Below are positions 1 to 7,191 of a stretch of 11,204 bases of DNA, one piece after another. Numbering within the stretch: the stretch's first letter is position 1; every line of letters starts with the position of its first letter. The DNA is from JALYUA01 sp038329555 (GTDB lineage Bacteria > Acidobacteriota > Thermoanaerobaculia > UBA5066 > Gp7-AA6). Under the pieces are notes generated by a model. It made no database searches. It was not told where the DNA came from and was given only the letters and a program-made list of their open reading frames with translations. The stretch is from assembly GCA_038329555.1 (NCBI GenBank), contig JBBQNC010000095.1:1-11204 (forward strand). The letters are read 5' to 3'. Made by a program: the position numbers and the translations under genes.

Positions 1-302
1 GGATGCACGACGAGGCCCGCCGGCTTGTCGATGGCGATCAGGTGCTCGTCCTCGTAGAGGATCGAGAGAGGGATCGCCTCCGCCTCGATCGCGACGGACC
101 GCGGCTCCAGAACCTCCACTTCCACCGTCTCTCCGACGCGCACGACGTGGGACCGCTTCGCCGGCGCGCCTCCAACCCGGACGGCGCCCTCCTCGATCAG
201 TTTCTGGAGCCGCGAGCGCGACAGGTCCGAGCAGGCCGAAACGAGGAAGAGATCCAGACGAGTCCCCGCCGACGGGTGCCCGACCTGGAAGCGGCGGATC
301 AG
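1..302 (-). CDS. RluD/RluA-family 23S rRNA pseudouridine synthase, N-terminal part (3' end outside window)
   Basis: About 100 codons are present; the catalytic C-terminal half lies beyond position 1. Residues about 14-60 read as an S4 RNA-binding domain (RLDLFLVSAC, then SRSRLQKLIEEGAVRVGG). Near the cut edge comes ILYEDEHLIAIDKPAGLVVH, the conserved opening of the RluA/RluD catalytic domain; the catalytic Asp of the family (HRLD motif) would come later and cannot be seen. By family these enzymes isomerise uridines in large-subunit rRNA. The start is unusual. No ATG, GTG or TTG occurs in this frame in the last 120 nt of lgt, and the first GTG downstream falls after the S4 core. A CTG at 300-302 overlaps the lgt TGA as CTGA, with GGGAGG 7 nt upstream. 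RluD, RluB-like or other RluA paralogues cannot be told apart from this fragment. Confidence 0.88.
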   Translation of the reverse strand, partial: MIRRFQVGHPSAGTRLDLFLVSACSDLSRSRLQKLIEEGAVRVGGAPAKRSHVVRVGETVEVEVLEPRSVAIEAEAIPLSILYEDEHLIAIDKPAGLVVH

Positions 303-1096
303 ACTCGCGCCTCCCGCATTTCGCGAGACCGCCGGGACAGATAGACGAGCATCGCGATCGATGCGAGCGCCATGAGGACTCCGATGAACTGGGAAGTGGA
401 GAGGACGCCCGGGATGACGAAGCCGCGAACGAGGTCGCCCCGCCAGATCTCGAGGATTCCGCGAGTCACGGCGTACAGCAGGAGATAGGTCCAGAACACC
501 TGGCCGTCGAACGTCCGGCGCTTGTAGAGCCACTGGAGGACCAGGAAGATCACGAACGCGTTCAACGAGAGGTAGATCTGCGTCGGGTGGAGGGGGACGT
601 TCAGCGGCGTCCCGACGGCCTGGTTCGCGAAGGGATCCGTGAAGGTGACGCCGAGGGGACCGTGCGTCTCCTTCCCGTAGCAGCATCCCGCCGCAAAACA
701 GCCCCACCGACCGATCGCCTCGCCGAGCGCGATGGCGGGCGCGCCCATGTCGGCGACCTTCCACGCCGGCAGGCGGTGCTTGCGCAGGTACCAGATCCCG
801 ACGACGGAGGCGCAGATCAGTCCTCCGTAGAAGACGCCTCCGGAGCGCAGCACGTCGATCAGCCCGGCCGGGTGCTCGACGTAGTGGCGCCACTCGATCA
901 CGATCAGCATCGCCTTGGCGCCGAGGATCGCCGACGCGAGGAGGGCCAGAGAGAGGTCGAACACCTTCTGCTCGGGAAGTCCGGCGGCGAGCGCCTTGCG
1001 CCGCAGCAACCAGGTCGCCGTCAGGTAGGCGATCGCGAGGGTCACCCCGTAGGTCGGAAGGTAGAACGACCCGATGTGGACGAGCCGGGGGAACAT
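299..1096 (-). CDS. lgt: Prolipoprotein diacylglyceryl transferase (Lgt)
   Basis: 265-residue inner-membrane protein, of usual family length. Lgt transfers a diacylglyceryl group from phosphatidylglycerol to the lipobox Cys of prolipoproteins, the first step of lipoprotein maturation. The sequence shows several hydrophobic segments, the N-terminal IGSFYLPTYG stretch, SGGVFYGGLI (residues 85-94), the Lgt signature in the form GEAIGRWGCFAAGCCYGKET (125-144) with the essential Arg at 130, HPTQIY (170-175) and EIWRGD (216-221). The signature has Cys-rich CFAAGCC where enterobacterial Lgt has NFxNxE, a variant I associate with acidobacterial and deltaproteobacterial homologues. ATG 1096-1094 begins 3 nt after the lspA stop with no good Shine-Dalgarno site, so coupling to lspA translation is likely. 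Its TGA overlaps the next gene's CTG. Confidence 0.95.
   Translation of the reverse strand: MFPRLVHIGSFYLPTYGVTLAIAYLTATWLLRRKALAAGLPEQKVFDLSLALLASAILGAKAMLIVIEWRHYVEHPAGLIDVLRSGGVFYGGLICASVVGIWYLRKHRLPAWKVADMGAPAIALGEAIGRWGCFAAGCCYGKETHGPLGVTFTDPFANQAVGTPLNVPLHPTQIYLSLNAFVIFLVLQWLYKRRTFDGQVFWTYLLLYAVTRGILEIWRGDLVRGFVIPGVLSTSQFIGVLMALASIAMLVYLSRRSREMREARV
310..315 (-). promoter_or_regulatory. Shine-Dalgarno site supporting a CTG start of the pseudouridine synthase
   Basis: GGGAGG on the minus strand, inside the end of lgt, lies 7 nt before the CTG at 302-300. It matches the anti-Shine-Dalgarno sequence well and no usual start codon is placed to use it. It therefore decides the start in favour of CTG, or possibly the adjacent ATC. 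Confidence 0.5.
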
Positions 1097-1099
1097 GCG

Positions 1100-1645
1100 T
1101 CAGGGCTGCGGAGGTTCGGGGACACGAACCTCGCGGCGCTCTTCCTCCTCCGCGCGAAGCATGTCGAGGAAGAGAAGCCCGACGCCGATGCAGATCGCCG
1201 AGTCGGCGACGTTGAAGGCGGGCCAGTGGTGGCCCGAGATCGAAAAGTCGAGGAAATCGACGACGTATCCGAAGCGCACCCGGTCGAGGAGGTTGCCGAC
1301 TGCGCCGCCCAGGATGAGCGCGAAGCCGAGCTGCAGGCGGACGCTCTTGTGGGAGGAGCGCAGCGCGTACGCCGAAACGATCAGGAAGACGAGGACCGCG
1401 ACGCTGTTCAAAACGATCGCCTTGACCGACGAATCGACCGACGCGAACAGGCCGAACGCCGCGCCGCTGTTGCGGACGTACGTCAGGTCGAACAGGTTCG
1501 CGACGACGGGCGTCGATTGATGGACCTCGAAGGACCTCGTGATGAGCCCCTTCGTCCACTGATCGAGGAGCATGACGGCGAGCGAGACGAGGAAATAGGC
1601 CGTTCGATAGATCGCGCTCTCGCGGATGCGCGGAACGCCCTTCAT
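1100..1645 (-). CDS. lspA: Lipoprotein signal peptidase (signal peptidase II)
   Basis: 181-residue integral membrane aspartyl protease that removes the signal peptide from diacylglyceryl-modified prolipoproteins, the step after Lgt. The visible motifs are LDQWTKGLI near the first membrane helix (residues 27-35), YVRNSGAAFGLF (56-67), GGAVGNLLDRVRFGYVVDF (113-131) and FNVADSAI (144-151). The catalytic dyad is D130 and D148, matching the two Asp of characterised LspA. Four hydrophobic segments are apparent. The C-terminus is a charged tail (RAEEEERREVRV, then Pro-rich). The start chosen is ATG 1645-1643, which overlaps the ileS TGA as ATGA; an open reading frame extends upstream to 1753, but that part lies within ileS and looks like its shadow. 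The ileS-lspA-lgt order suggests one transcript. Confidence 0.95.
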   Translation of the reverse strand: MKGVPRIRESAIYRTAYFLVSLAVMLLDQWTKGLITRSFEVHQSTPVVANLFDLTYVRNSGAAFGLFASVDSSVKAIVLNSVAVLVFLIVSAYALRSSHKSVRLQLGFALILGGAVGNLLDRVRFGYVVDFLDFSISGHHWPAFNVADSAICIGVGLLFLDMLRAEEEERREVRVPEPPQP

Positions 1646-4632
1646 GCCGTCGCCTGACCGGGGACGACGCCCAGCTCCTCGAGCACTCCGCGGCAGCGGT
1701 CGCAGAGCCCCGTCGCCTCCGCCTCGCGCAGCACGCGCCAGCAGCGGTCGCACCGCCGCCCGGGGGCCTTCTCGAAACGCAGACTCAGTCCGGGATAGAC
1801 GGCGGACGCCGACGCGGACGCCGACGGCGCCGCGGGGCTTCCGTCGCCGTCGCCGGGTAGGGAAAGCCGATCGGACTCAATCACGATCGACACGATGAAG
1901 AAGTCGGCGAGCGCGGCCGGGCCGGTCGTGCCCGCGGTCTCCATGCCGGTGGCCCGGAGGTCCGCGGCGAGCCCCGGATGGGGTGCCATCACGATCCCGC
2001 CCTCGAGCGAGGAGCCGATCTCCTTGTCCCTGCGCGCGCGCTCCAGCAGAATCGCGACCTCCTCCCGCAGCCCCATCAATCGCCCCCACGCCTCGTCCGG
2101 GCGGGCGGGGGAGTCTCCGGCGATGTCGTCCAGCGTCTCGAAACGCGCGAGGTGGACGGATTCTTCCTTCGCGCCCGGAAGCGCCTGCCAGACCTCTTCC
2201 GCGGTGAACGGGAGGGCCGGGGCGGACAGGGTCGAGAGCGAACGGGCGATCCTGTAGAGGGCCGTCTGGGCGGAGCGCCTTTCGAGGGATCCCGGGGCGG
2301 AGGCGTAGAGGCGGTCCTTGACGACGTCGAGGTAAAAGGAGGACAGGTCGCTCGCGCAGAAATTCAGAAGCGAGTGGTAGAGCACGTGGAACTCGAGCCT
2401 TTCGTACGCCTGCCGCATCCGCTCCGCGAGCCGCCGGGCGCGGACGAGGATCTCCCGGTCGAGCGGGAGAAGCTTCGCGGTCTCCACGCGGTCGGCCGCC
2501 GGGTCGAAGTCCCAGAGGTTCGAGATCAGGAAGCGCTCCGTGTTCCGGATCTTCCGGTACGCCTCGCCGCACCGGGAGAGGATCTCCTCCGAGATCGACT
2601 GGTCGTCCCGGTAGTCCACCGACAGCACCCAGAGGCGGAGGATGTCGGCGCCGTACTTCCTGATCACGTCCTGCGGCGCGATCGCGTTCCCGACCGACTT
2701 CGACATCTTCCGGGCATCGACGTCCAGCGTGAACCCGTGGGTCAGGACGCCCCGGTAGGGCGCCTCGCCGAAGAGCGCGACCGAGATGAGGAGCGAGGAC
2801 TGGAACCAGCCGCGGTACTGGTCCTGGCCCTCGAGGTAGAGGTCCGCCGGAGGGCCGGGACGCCCCGAAGCGAGCTCGGGCCATTCGCCGGAGCGAAGAA
2901 CGGCCAGATGGGAGACCCCGGAGTCGAACCAGACGTCCAAAATGTCGCTTTCCTTCTGAAACTCCGAGTAGCCGCGCCGGTCCGCCCCCTCGGGGAGGAA
3001 GTCTTCCGCCGGCCTCGCGTACCAGGCGTCGCCGCCTTCGGCCGCGAAGATCTCCACGACGCGTTCGAAAAACCGCCTCTGCTCGTCGGGCGAGTCCTTC
3101 CACGGGTAGATCTCCCGGCGCTCGCCGTCGCGCATCGCGAAGAGGAGCGTGATGGGAGATCCCCAGCGGCGCTGGCGCGAAATCACCCACTCGTGCCGGT
3201 TCTCCACCATCCCGGCGATCCGGGCCTGGCCCCACTCCGGCGTCCACTGAACGCTCGGGATCGCGGCGAGCGCCGCCTGCCGAACGTCGAGCCCTCCCGT
3301 ATCGAGGCGGACGAACCACTGGATGGTCGCGCGGAAGATGACCGGCTTCTTGCAGCGCCAGCAGTGAGGGTAGTCGTGGCGGAAGTCGCGGTCCACGTGG
3401 ACGAGCGCGCCGGCCGCCTCGAGGTCCTCGACGATCTCGGGGTTGGCGTCGAGCACTTTCTTGCCTCGGTACTTCTCGACCGTCGTGTATCGGCCCGCTT
3501 CGTCCACGGGCGACAGGATCGGGAGTCCGTCGCGCTTGCCCGTCAGGAAGTCGTCCTCACCGTGTCCGGGCGCGGTGTGGACGAGCCCCGTCCCGGTGTC
3601 GGTCGTCACGTAGTCGCCCGCGACGACCCGAAAGGAGGCCGCTTCCTCCTCCGGCGTGAGGGCGCCCCGCATCGACGGACCGAGCGGATGGGCGTACTTC
3701 AGCCCGACGAGGTCCGATCCCTTCGCGCTCGCGAGCACGGCGGTTTCCGTCCAGCCCGCGGACGCAACGACGGCGCCGGCAAGCGGCCCGGCGACCACGG
3801 CGAGCCGATCGCCCGCCGAAAGCAGCACGTAGTGCACGTCGGGATGGACCGCGATGGCGACGTTCGCCGGGATGGTCCAGGGTGTCGTCGTCCAGATGAG
3901 CGCGACGGCGGGCCGGGCATCGCCGGCGGGAAGCCGCGGCGAGCCGAACGCCGCGAGCACCGCCTCGGGGTCCGTGAAGGGAAACGCCACCGTGATGGCC
4001 GGATCCGCCCGCTCCTCGTACTCGAGCTCCGCCTCGGCGAGCGCGGTCTGATCCGTGAAGCACCACCGCACGGACTTCAACGCCTGCGTGACGAGGTCCT
4101 TGCGGTAGAACTCTCCGAACGTCCGGGCGATCTCCGCCTCGTAGGAGCGGGACATGGTCGTGTAGGGGCGATCCCACCGCCCGCCGATCAGGAGCCGCCG
4201 GAACTCCTCCCGCTGGATGTCCATGTATCGGGAGGCGTACTCCCGACAGGCCTGCCGGATCGCGAGAGCGTCCATCTCTCGCTTTTTCGAGCCGAGCTTC
4301 TTGTCCACCTGCTTCTCGATCGGGAGGCCGTGGCAGTCCCAGCCGGGGACGTACGGGGCGTCGAATCCCATCATCGTGCGGCTGCGCACGACGAAGTCCT
4401 TCAGGATCTTGTTCAGCGCATGCCCGATGTGGATGTTCCCGTTGGCGTACGGCGGGCCGTCGTGGAGGATGTACTTCGGGCGCCCCGCCGAGGACGCGCG
4501 GATCTTTTCCTCGAGATCCATGGCGTCCCACGCCTTCTGGCGATCGGGCTCCCGGCGCGCGAGGTCCGCCTTCATCGGAAAATCGGTCCGAGGGAGGTTC
4601 AGGGTCGACTTGTAGTCGGGGGCGTCGCTCAT
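1642..4632 (-). CDS. ileS: Isoleucyl-tRNA synthetase
   Basis: 996-residue class I aminoacyl-tRNA synthetase, slightly longer than E. coli IleRS. It charges tRNA-Ile in the cytoplasm. Visible features in order: PYANGNIHIGHALNKILKDF with HIGH at 68-71; GWDCHGLPIE (97-106); the CP1 editing domain with IWTTTPWTIPAN (246-257) and the HTAPGHGEDD loop (352-361) for deacylating Val-tRNA; DVWFDSGVSH (566-575); KMSKS at 642-646; the anticodon-binding helical domain (about 690-860); and a C-terminal zinc finger with Cys 961, 964, 977 and 980. The zinc finger marks the common bacterial type rather than the eukaryote-like mupirocin-resistant type. A low-complexity SASASASA stretch (937-944) lies before the finger. 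The start at ATG 4632 has no clear Shine-Dalgarno site. It follows acpS after 70 nt and overlaps lspA by 4 nt. Confidence 0.98.
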   Translation of the reverse strand: MSDAPDYKSTLNLPRTDFPMKADLARREPDRQKAWDAMDLEEKIRASSAGRPKYILHDGPPYANGNIHIGHALNKILKDFVVRSRTMMGFDAPYVPGWDCHGLPIEKQVDKKLGSKKREMDALAIRQACREYASRYMDIQREEFRRLLIGGRWDRPYTTMSRSYEAEIARTFGEFYRKDLVTQALKSVRWCFTDQTALAEAELEYEERADPAITVAFPFTDPEAVLAAFGSPRLPAGDARPAVALIWTTTPWTIPANVAIAVHPDVHYVLLSAGDRLAVVAGPLAGAVVASAGWTETAVLASAKGSDLVGLKYAHPLGPSMRGALTPEEEAASFRVVAGDYVTTDTGTGLVHTAPGHGEDDFLTGKRDGLPILSPVDEAGRYTTVEKYRGKKVLDANPEIVEDLEAAGALVHVDRDFRHDYPHCWRCKKPVIFRATIQWFVRLDTGGLDVRQAALAAIPSVQWTPEWGQARIAGMVENRHEWVISRQRRWGSPITLLFAMRDGERREIYPWKDSPDEQRRFFERVVEIFAAEGGDAWYARPAEDFLPEGADRRGYSEFQKESDILDVWFDSGVSHLAVLRSGEWPELASGRPGPPADLYLEGQDQYRGWFQSSLLISVALFGEAPYRGVLTHGFTLDVDARKMSKSVGNAIAPQDVIRKYGADILRLWVLSVDYRDDQSISEEILSRCGEAYRKIRNTERFLISNLWDFDPAADRVETAKLLPLDREILVRARRLAERMRQAYERLEFHVLYHSLLNFCASDLSSFYLDVVKDRLYASAPGSLERRSAQTALYRIARSLSTLSAPALPFTAEEVWQALPGAKEESVHLARFETLDDIAGDSPARPDEAWGRLMGLREEVAILLERARRDKEIGSSLEGGIVMAPHPGLAADLRATGMETAGTTGPAALADFFIVSIVIESDRLSLPGDGDGSPAAPSASASASAVYPGLSLRFEKAPGRRCDRCWRVLREAEATGLCDRCRGVLEELGVVPGQATA
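1804..1827. repeat. Two tandem near-copies of a 12-bp unit inside ileS
   Basis: GGACGCCGACGC is followed directly by GGACGCCGACGG. On the minus strand this encodes part of the SASASASA linker between the anticodon-binding region and the zinc finger of IleRS. It looks like a slippage-generated linker expansion. Confidence 0.6.
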
Positions 4633-4645
4633 AAGTTGTCGAGCA

Positions 4646-4678
4646 GCGCAGCTTAACTGCGCGGTCCCGGGCGATCAA
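4646..4678 (-). promoter_or_regulatory. Candidate sigma70-like promoter and small hairpin upstream of ileS
   Basis: In the 70-nt acpS-ileS gap, the minus strand reads TTGATC (4678-4673), a 17-nt spacer, then TAAGCT (4655-4650). These are partial matches to -35 (4/6) and -10 (3/6), and a start about 16-18 nt before the ileS ATG would follow. Overlapping the -10 is a perfect 6-bp inverted repeat, GCGCAG-5 nt-CTGCGC (4646-4662), which could be an operator or a short transcript hairpin without a U tract. No T-box leader is present. Confidence 0.3.
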
Positions 4679-4702
4679 GGGAATCGCGTCCCCGCCACCG
4701 GC

Positions 4703-5098
4703 TCACTCCGATCGAGGATCGGACGCCGTCACGAGGACGACGACGGCCGCCGCGAGGTCCGCCGTGTGCGTGATGGAGATCTCCGTCTCCCGGACACCGA
4801 GTAATTCCGCGCGTGCGAGCGCGCGGCCGGAGAACTCGAGACGAGGCTTGCCGCGGGGGTCGCGGCGTACTGCGATCTCGCGGAAAGCGACGCCGCGCCA
4901 CCCCGTCCCGAGAGCCTTCATGGCCGCCTCCTTCGCGGCGAAGCGGCCCGCGACGTGCTCGGCGAACGCGCGCGGATGCCGGCGCCGGTGGATCTCGCCC
5001 TCGACGAAGATCCGGCGCAGAAAGCGCTCGCCGAACCGGTCGAGCACCTCGGCGACCCGGGATACGGGGGTCAGATCGAGCCCGAGAAGAATCGGCAT
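4703..5098 (-). CDS. acpS: Holo-[acyl-carrier-protein] synthase (AcpS-type phosphopantetheinyl transferase)
   Basis: 131-residue cytoplasmic enzyme, of normal family length. It transfers 4'-phosphopantetheine from coenzyme A to the conserved Ser of acyl carrier protein for fatty acid synthesis. The sequence shows the N-terminal GLDLTPVSRV motif with the metal-binding Asp at 8, GRFAAKEAAMKALGTG (51-66) with Glu57 as the second metal ligand, and the C-terminal SITHTADLAAAVVV strand (108-121). ATG 5098 is placed right before GLDLT, as in homologues, with a weak GAGGG upstream. It lies 27 nt after the channel gene and 70 nt before ileS on the same strand, so it is probably co-transcribed with the channel. 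A TCCGATC-GAG-GATCGGA inverted repeat (4707-4723) sits in its last codons but has no U tract. Confidence 0.95.
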   Translation of the reverse strand: MPILLGLDLTPVSRVAEVLDRFGERFLRRIFVEGEIHRRRHPRAFAEHVAGRFAAKEAAMKALGTGWRGVAFREIAVRRDPRGKPRLEFSGRALARAELLGVRETEISITHTADLAAAVVVLVTASDPRSE

Positions 5099-5125
5099 CG
5101 CGGCGGCCCTCGAGCGCCTGCGCCT

Positions 5126-6559
5126 CTACCCGAGCCCGAAGAACCGGGCGATCCGGTCCGCCAGGGCGACGCGATGCTGGACGCGGCCGAGCTCCTCGCG
5201 GGACGACTCGAGGACGTCGGCCGCCCCGCGGCGCCGCTCCTCGATGACGGTCTGAAAGGCCCCGCAGAGCTCAGGGCTTTCCCGGAGGATCGGCTCCAGC
5301 GTCTTCTTGTCGATCTCGAGAAGCACGGTCTCCATCAGAGATCGTACCGTGGCCGTGCGGGGCTCGCCCGTCAGGAGGCTGATCTCGCCGAAGGCCTCGC
5401 CGGCGTCGAGGATGGCGAGCTTCCGCGAGTCCCCGCCCGCTCCGTGGATCGAGACGCCGGCCCGCCCCGCGGCGACCACGAACATGGAAGAGGTCCCGTC
5501 GCCTTCGCGCACGATGATCTCGTCGGGAGCGTAGCGGCGTTCGACCGCGCCGGCGGCGAGGCGCGAGCGCTGGTCCTCGGAGAGCGGCGCGAACAGGTCG
5601 ACGCCGTCGATGGCGGCGCGGACCGGGGTCACCGCGCCGGGAGCGACCAGGGGACCGGCCTGGAACTGGAGCTGCTTGATCACGGGCAATGCGAGGTGGA
5701 GGCCCGCCCGCCGCAGGGAGTACCAGACCCGCTCGCGGACCTGGGCGTCGATCTCCAGATATTCGGCGTAATCCTCGAGCCAGTACCGGAGCTCGTAGAG
5801 GACGCTCGACGCTTCGAAGCTCTTGATGCCCGCGCGGGGCGCCGGATGCCGGGCGAGACCGCGCATCTCCCGAAGTGCCGACTCGAGCGCCTCGCGGACC
5901 GCCCCGGGCGAGGCGTCGAACTCGAGACCGAAGCGCAGGTAGCGGGCGACCGGAGGGCCCGGGCGCGCGAAGACCTCCACGCGCTCCCGGCCCGCGAGGC
6001 TGTTGGGGATCAGAAGCAGGTTTCCCTCCATGGTCCGCAGCTTGATCTCGCGCCAGGAGAGCTCTTCCACCATTCCGAAGGTCTCGCCCGACCGGACCAT
6101 GTCTCCCACCCGCATCGTCTTCTCGAAGTGGAGCGCGAGGCCCGCGAAGAGATTGCCGAGGGTGTCCTGGAGCGCGAGGCCCAGGATCGCGGTGAGGATT
6201 GCCGAGCCGGTCAACAGGGCGCCCAGGTGAAAGTCTGGCAGCAGAATTTTCGTGACCACCGCCACGATCAGCAGAAAAACGATGAGCGCGACCAGCTGGC
6301 GGAGAAGCGCGGGAGCGGCCATCTTCTTGCGCAGCCGGAAGACGACGTCGAACGAGAGGTAATCGAGGAGCCGGGTGAGGAAGAGCGCGGCGACGACGCC
6401 GACCGCCAGGGATCCCCAGTCGCGTTCGGAGCGCGCCCCGCCGGCCGGATAGCCCAGCGTGCGCAGGAGGAAGACCGCCAGGAAGACGACGGCGAGCAGG
6501 ATGAGCGGTCCGGCGAGGCGCCGGACGAAGAGCGGGATCCCTCGTTCGGTGGGATTCAT
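5126..6559 (-). CDS. MscS-family mechanosensitive channel with C-terminal cyclic-nucleotide-binding domain
   Basis: 477-residue inner-membrane protein. Residues 12-33, 49-70 and 86-107 are hydrophobic membrane segments. The pore-lining helix follows at about 112-145 (LTGSAILTAILGLALQDTLGNLFAG), with the Gly/Ala pattern of MscS TM3. The MscS beta domain follows at about 146-195 (MRVGDMVRSGETFGMVEELSWREIKLRT, then LLIPNS), and a mixed alpha/beta vestibule runs to about 300. Residues about 320-440 form a cNMP-binding (CAP-ED) domain with the phosphate-binding cassette GEISLLTGEPRTATV (391-405), which keeps the Glu and Arg that contact cyclic nucleotides. This architecture matches the bacterial cyclic-nucleotide-gated (bCNG) branch of the MscS superfamily; gating by cAMP or cGMP is inference. 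The start ATG 6559 overlaps the upstream TGA as ATGA, with GGAAGA about 8 nt before it. Confidence 0.93.
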   Translation of the reverse strand: MNPTERGIPLFVRRLAGPLILLAVVFLAVFLLRTLGYPAGGARSERDWGSLAVGVVAALFLTRLLDYLSFDVVFRLRKKMAAPALLRQLVALIVFLLIVAVVTKILLPDFHLGALLTGSAILTAILGLALQDTLGNLFAGLALHFEKTMRVGDMVRSGETFGMVEELSWREIKLRTMEGNLLLIPNSLAGRERVEVFARPGPPVARYLRFGLEFDASPGAVREALESALREMRGLARHPAPRAGIKSFEASSVLYELRYWLEDYAEYLEIDAQVRERVWYSLRRAGLHLALPVIKQLQFQAGPLVAPGAVTPVRAAIDGVDLFAPLSEDQRSRLAAGAVERRYAPDEIIVREGDGTSSMFVVAAGRAGVSIHGAGGDSRKLAILDAGEAFGEISLLTGEPRTATVRSLMETVLLEIDKKTLEPILRESPELCGAFQTVIEERRRGAADVLESSREELGRVQHRVALADRIARFFGLG

Positions 6560-7191
6560 GAGGGTTCTTCCCGCGCCATCCACAGTCCGGCGATCCGGAG
6601 CGCCACGGCCCGGGGGTCCGCCGCCTCCTGAAACAACCGGATCGCGGCGATTCCCGAGATGCGATCCCGCCACGGTTCGAGCTCGCCCAGATTCTCCTCG
6701 GAAATCCCCCCGATCGCGTAGACCTCCGCCGGGTGTCCGTCCAGGAGAGGCAGGTCGGCGAGCGCCCGGGGACCGAGCGGAGGCCCCATGCCGGCCTTCG
6801 CGGGAGTCTCGAAGATCGGACCGACGACGACGACGTCCGCCCCTTCCTCGATGGCGTCGGCGGCCGCGCGCGCCGAGTGCGTCGAAACACCGATGCGGAA
6901 GCCGCGCGGCGTGTTCGCGCGGACGCGCCCGAGGGGCAGGCCGTCCGAGGGCAGGTGCACGCCGTAGGCGCCCGACGCCAGGGCCAGATCGAAGCGGCGG
7001 TTGACGGACAGCGGAACGGATGGTCGGAGCGCGGCGCGCGCCCTCCCTGCCCAATCCAGGACAACCCGGTCGGACGAGCGCTTTTCCCGGAGCTCGACGG
7101 AGAGCGCCGGCGCGTCGGCCAGGCACGCGAGCAGCGAAGCGAATCGCTCGTCGCCGATCGCCTCACGATCGGTCACCCAGAGCGACTTCAC
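6556..7191 (-). CDS. ThiE/TenI-family protein (thiamine phosphate synthase-like)
   Basis: 211-residue TIM-barrel-type protein. Family motifs visible: LWVTDRE at the first strand, ELREKRS (residues 33-39) with the pyrophosphate-contacting Arg and Lys, VNRRFDLALASGAYGVHLPSD (63-83), GADVVVVGPIFETPAKAGMG (118-136) and VYAIGGISEENL (157-168). ThiE joins hydroxymethylpyrimidine pyrophosphate to thiazole phosphate; TenI is a thiazole tautomerase of the same fold. The ThiE Asn-Asp pair after strand 3 is Asn64-Arg65 here, losing one of the two Mg-binding Asp, and the later Asp region is shifted (HLPSD). True ThiE activity is therefore uncertain and a TenI-like or altered role is possible. No other thiamine gene or TPP riboswitch is seen. 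The GTG start at 7191 overlaps the upstream TGA as GTGA, with GGGGAG 8 nt before it. The open frame upstream to 7395 is a shadow. Confidence 0.85.
   Translation of the reverse strand: MKSLWVTDREAIGDERFASLLACLADAPALSVELREKRSSDRVVLDWAGRARAALRPSVPLSVNRRFDLALASGAYGVHLPSDGLPLGRVRANTPRGFRIGVSTHSARAAADAIEEGADVVVVGPIFETPAKAGMGPPLGPRALADLPLLDGHPAEVYAIGGISEENLGELEPWRDRISGIAAIRLFQEAADPRAVALRIAGLWMAREEPS

Noticed and set aside
587..1657. 356-codon plus-strand open frame
   Set aside because: Antisense to lgt and lspA; no recognisable protein features.
1978..4656. 892-codon open frame on the plus strand
   Set aside because: It is the antisense shadow of ileS. The translation is Arg/Asp/Val-rich with no domain, as expected opposite a GC-rich gene.
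4633..4702. T-box riboswitch upstream of ileS
   Set aside because: Only 70 nt, with no specifier loop or T-box consensus.
4955..6631. 558-codon plus-strand open frame
   Set aside because: Antisense to acpS and the channel gene, both of which have clear family motifs.
5271..7166. 631-codon minus-strand open frame in another frame of the channel and ThiE-like genes
   Set aside because: Arg/Pro/Ser-rich frame-shifted reading of two genes with intact conserved motifs.
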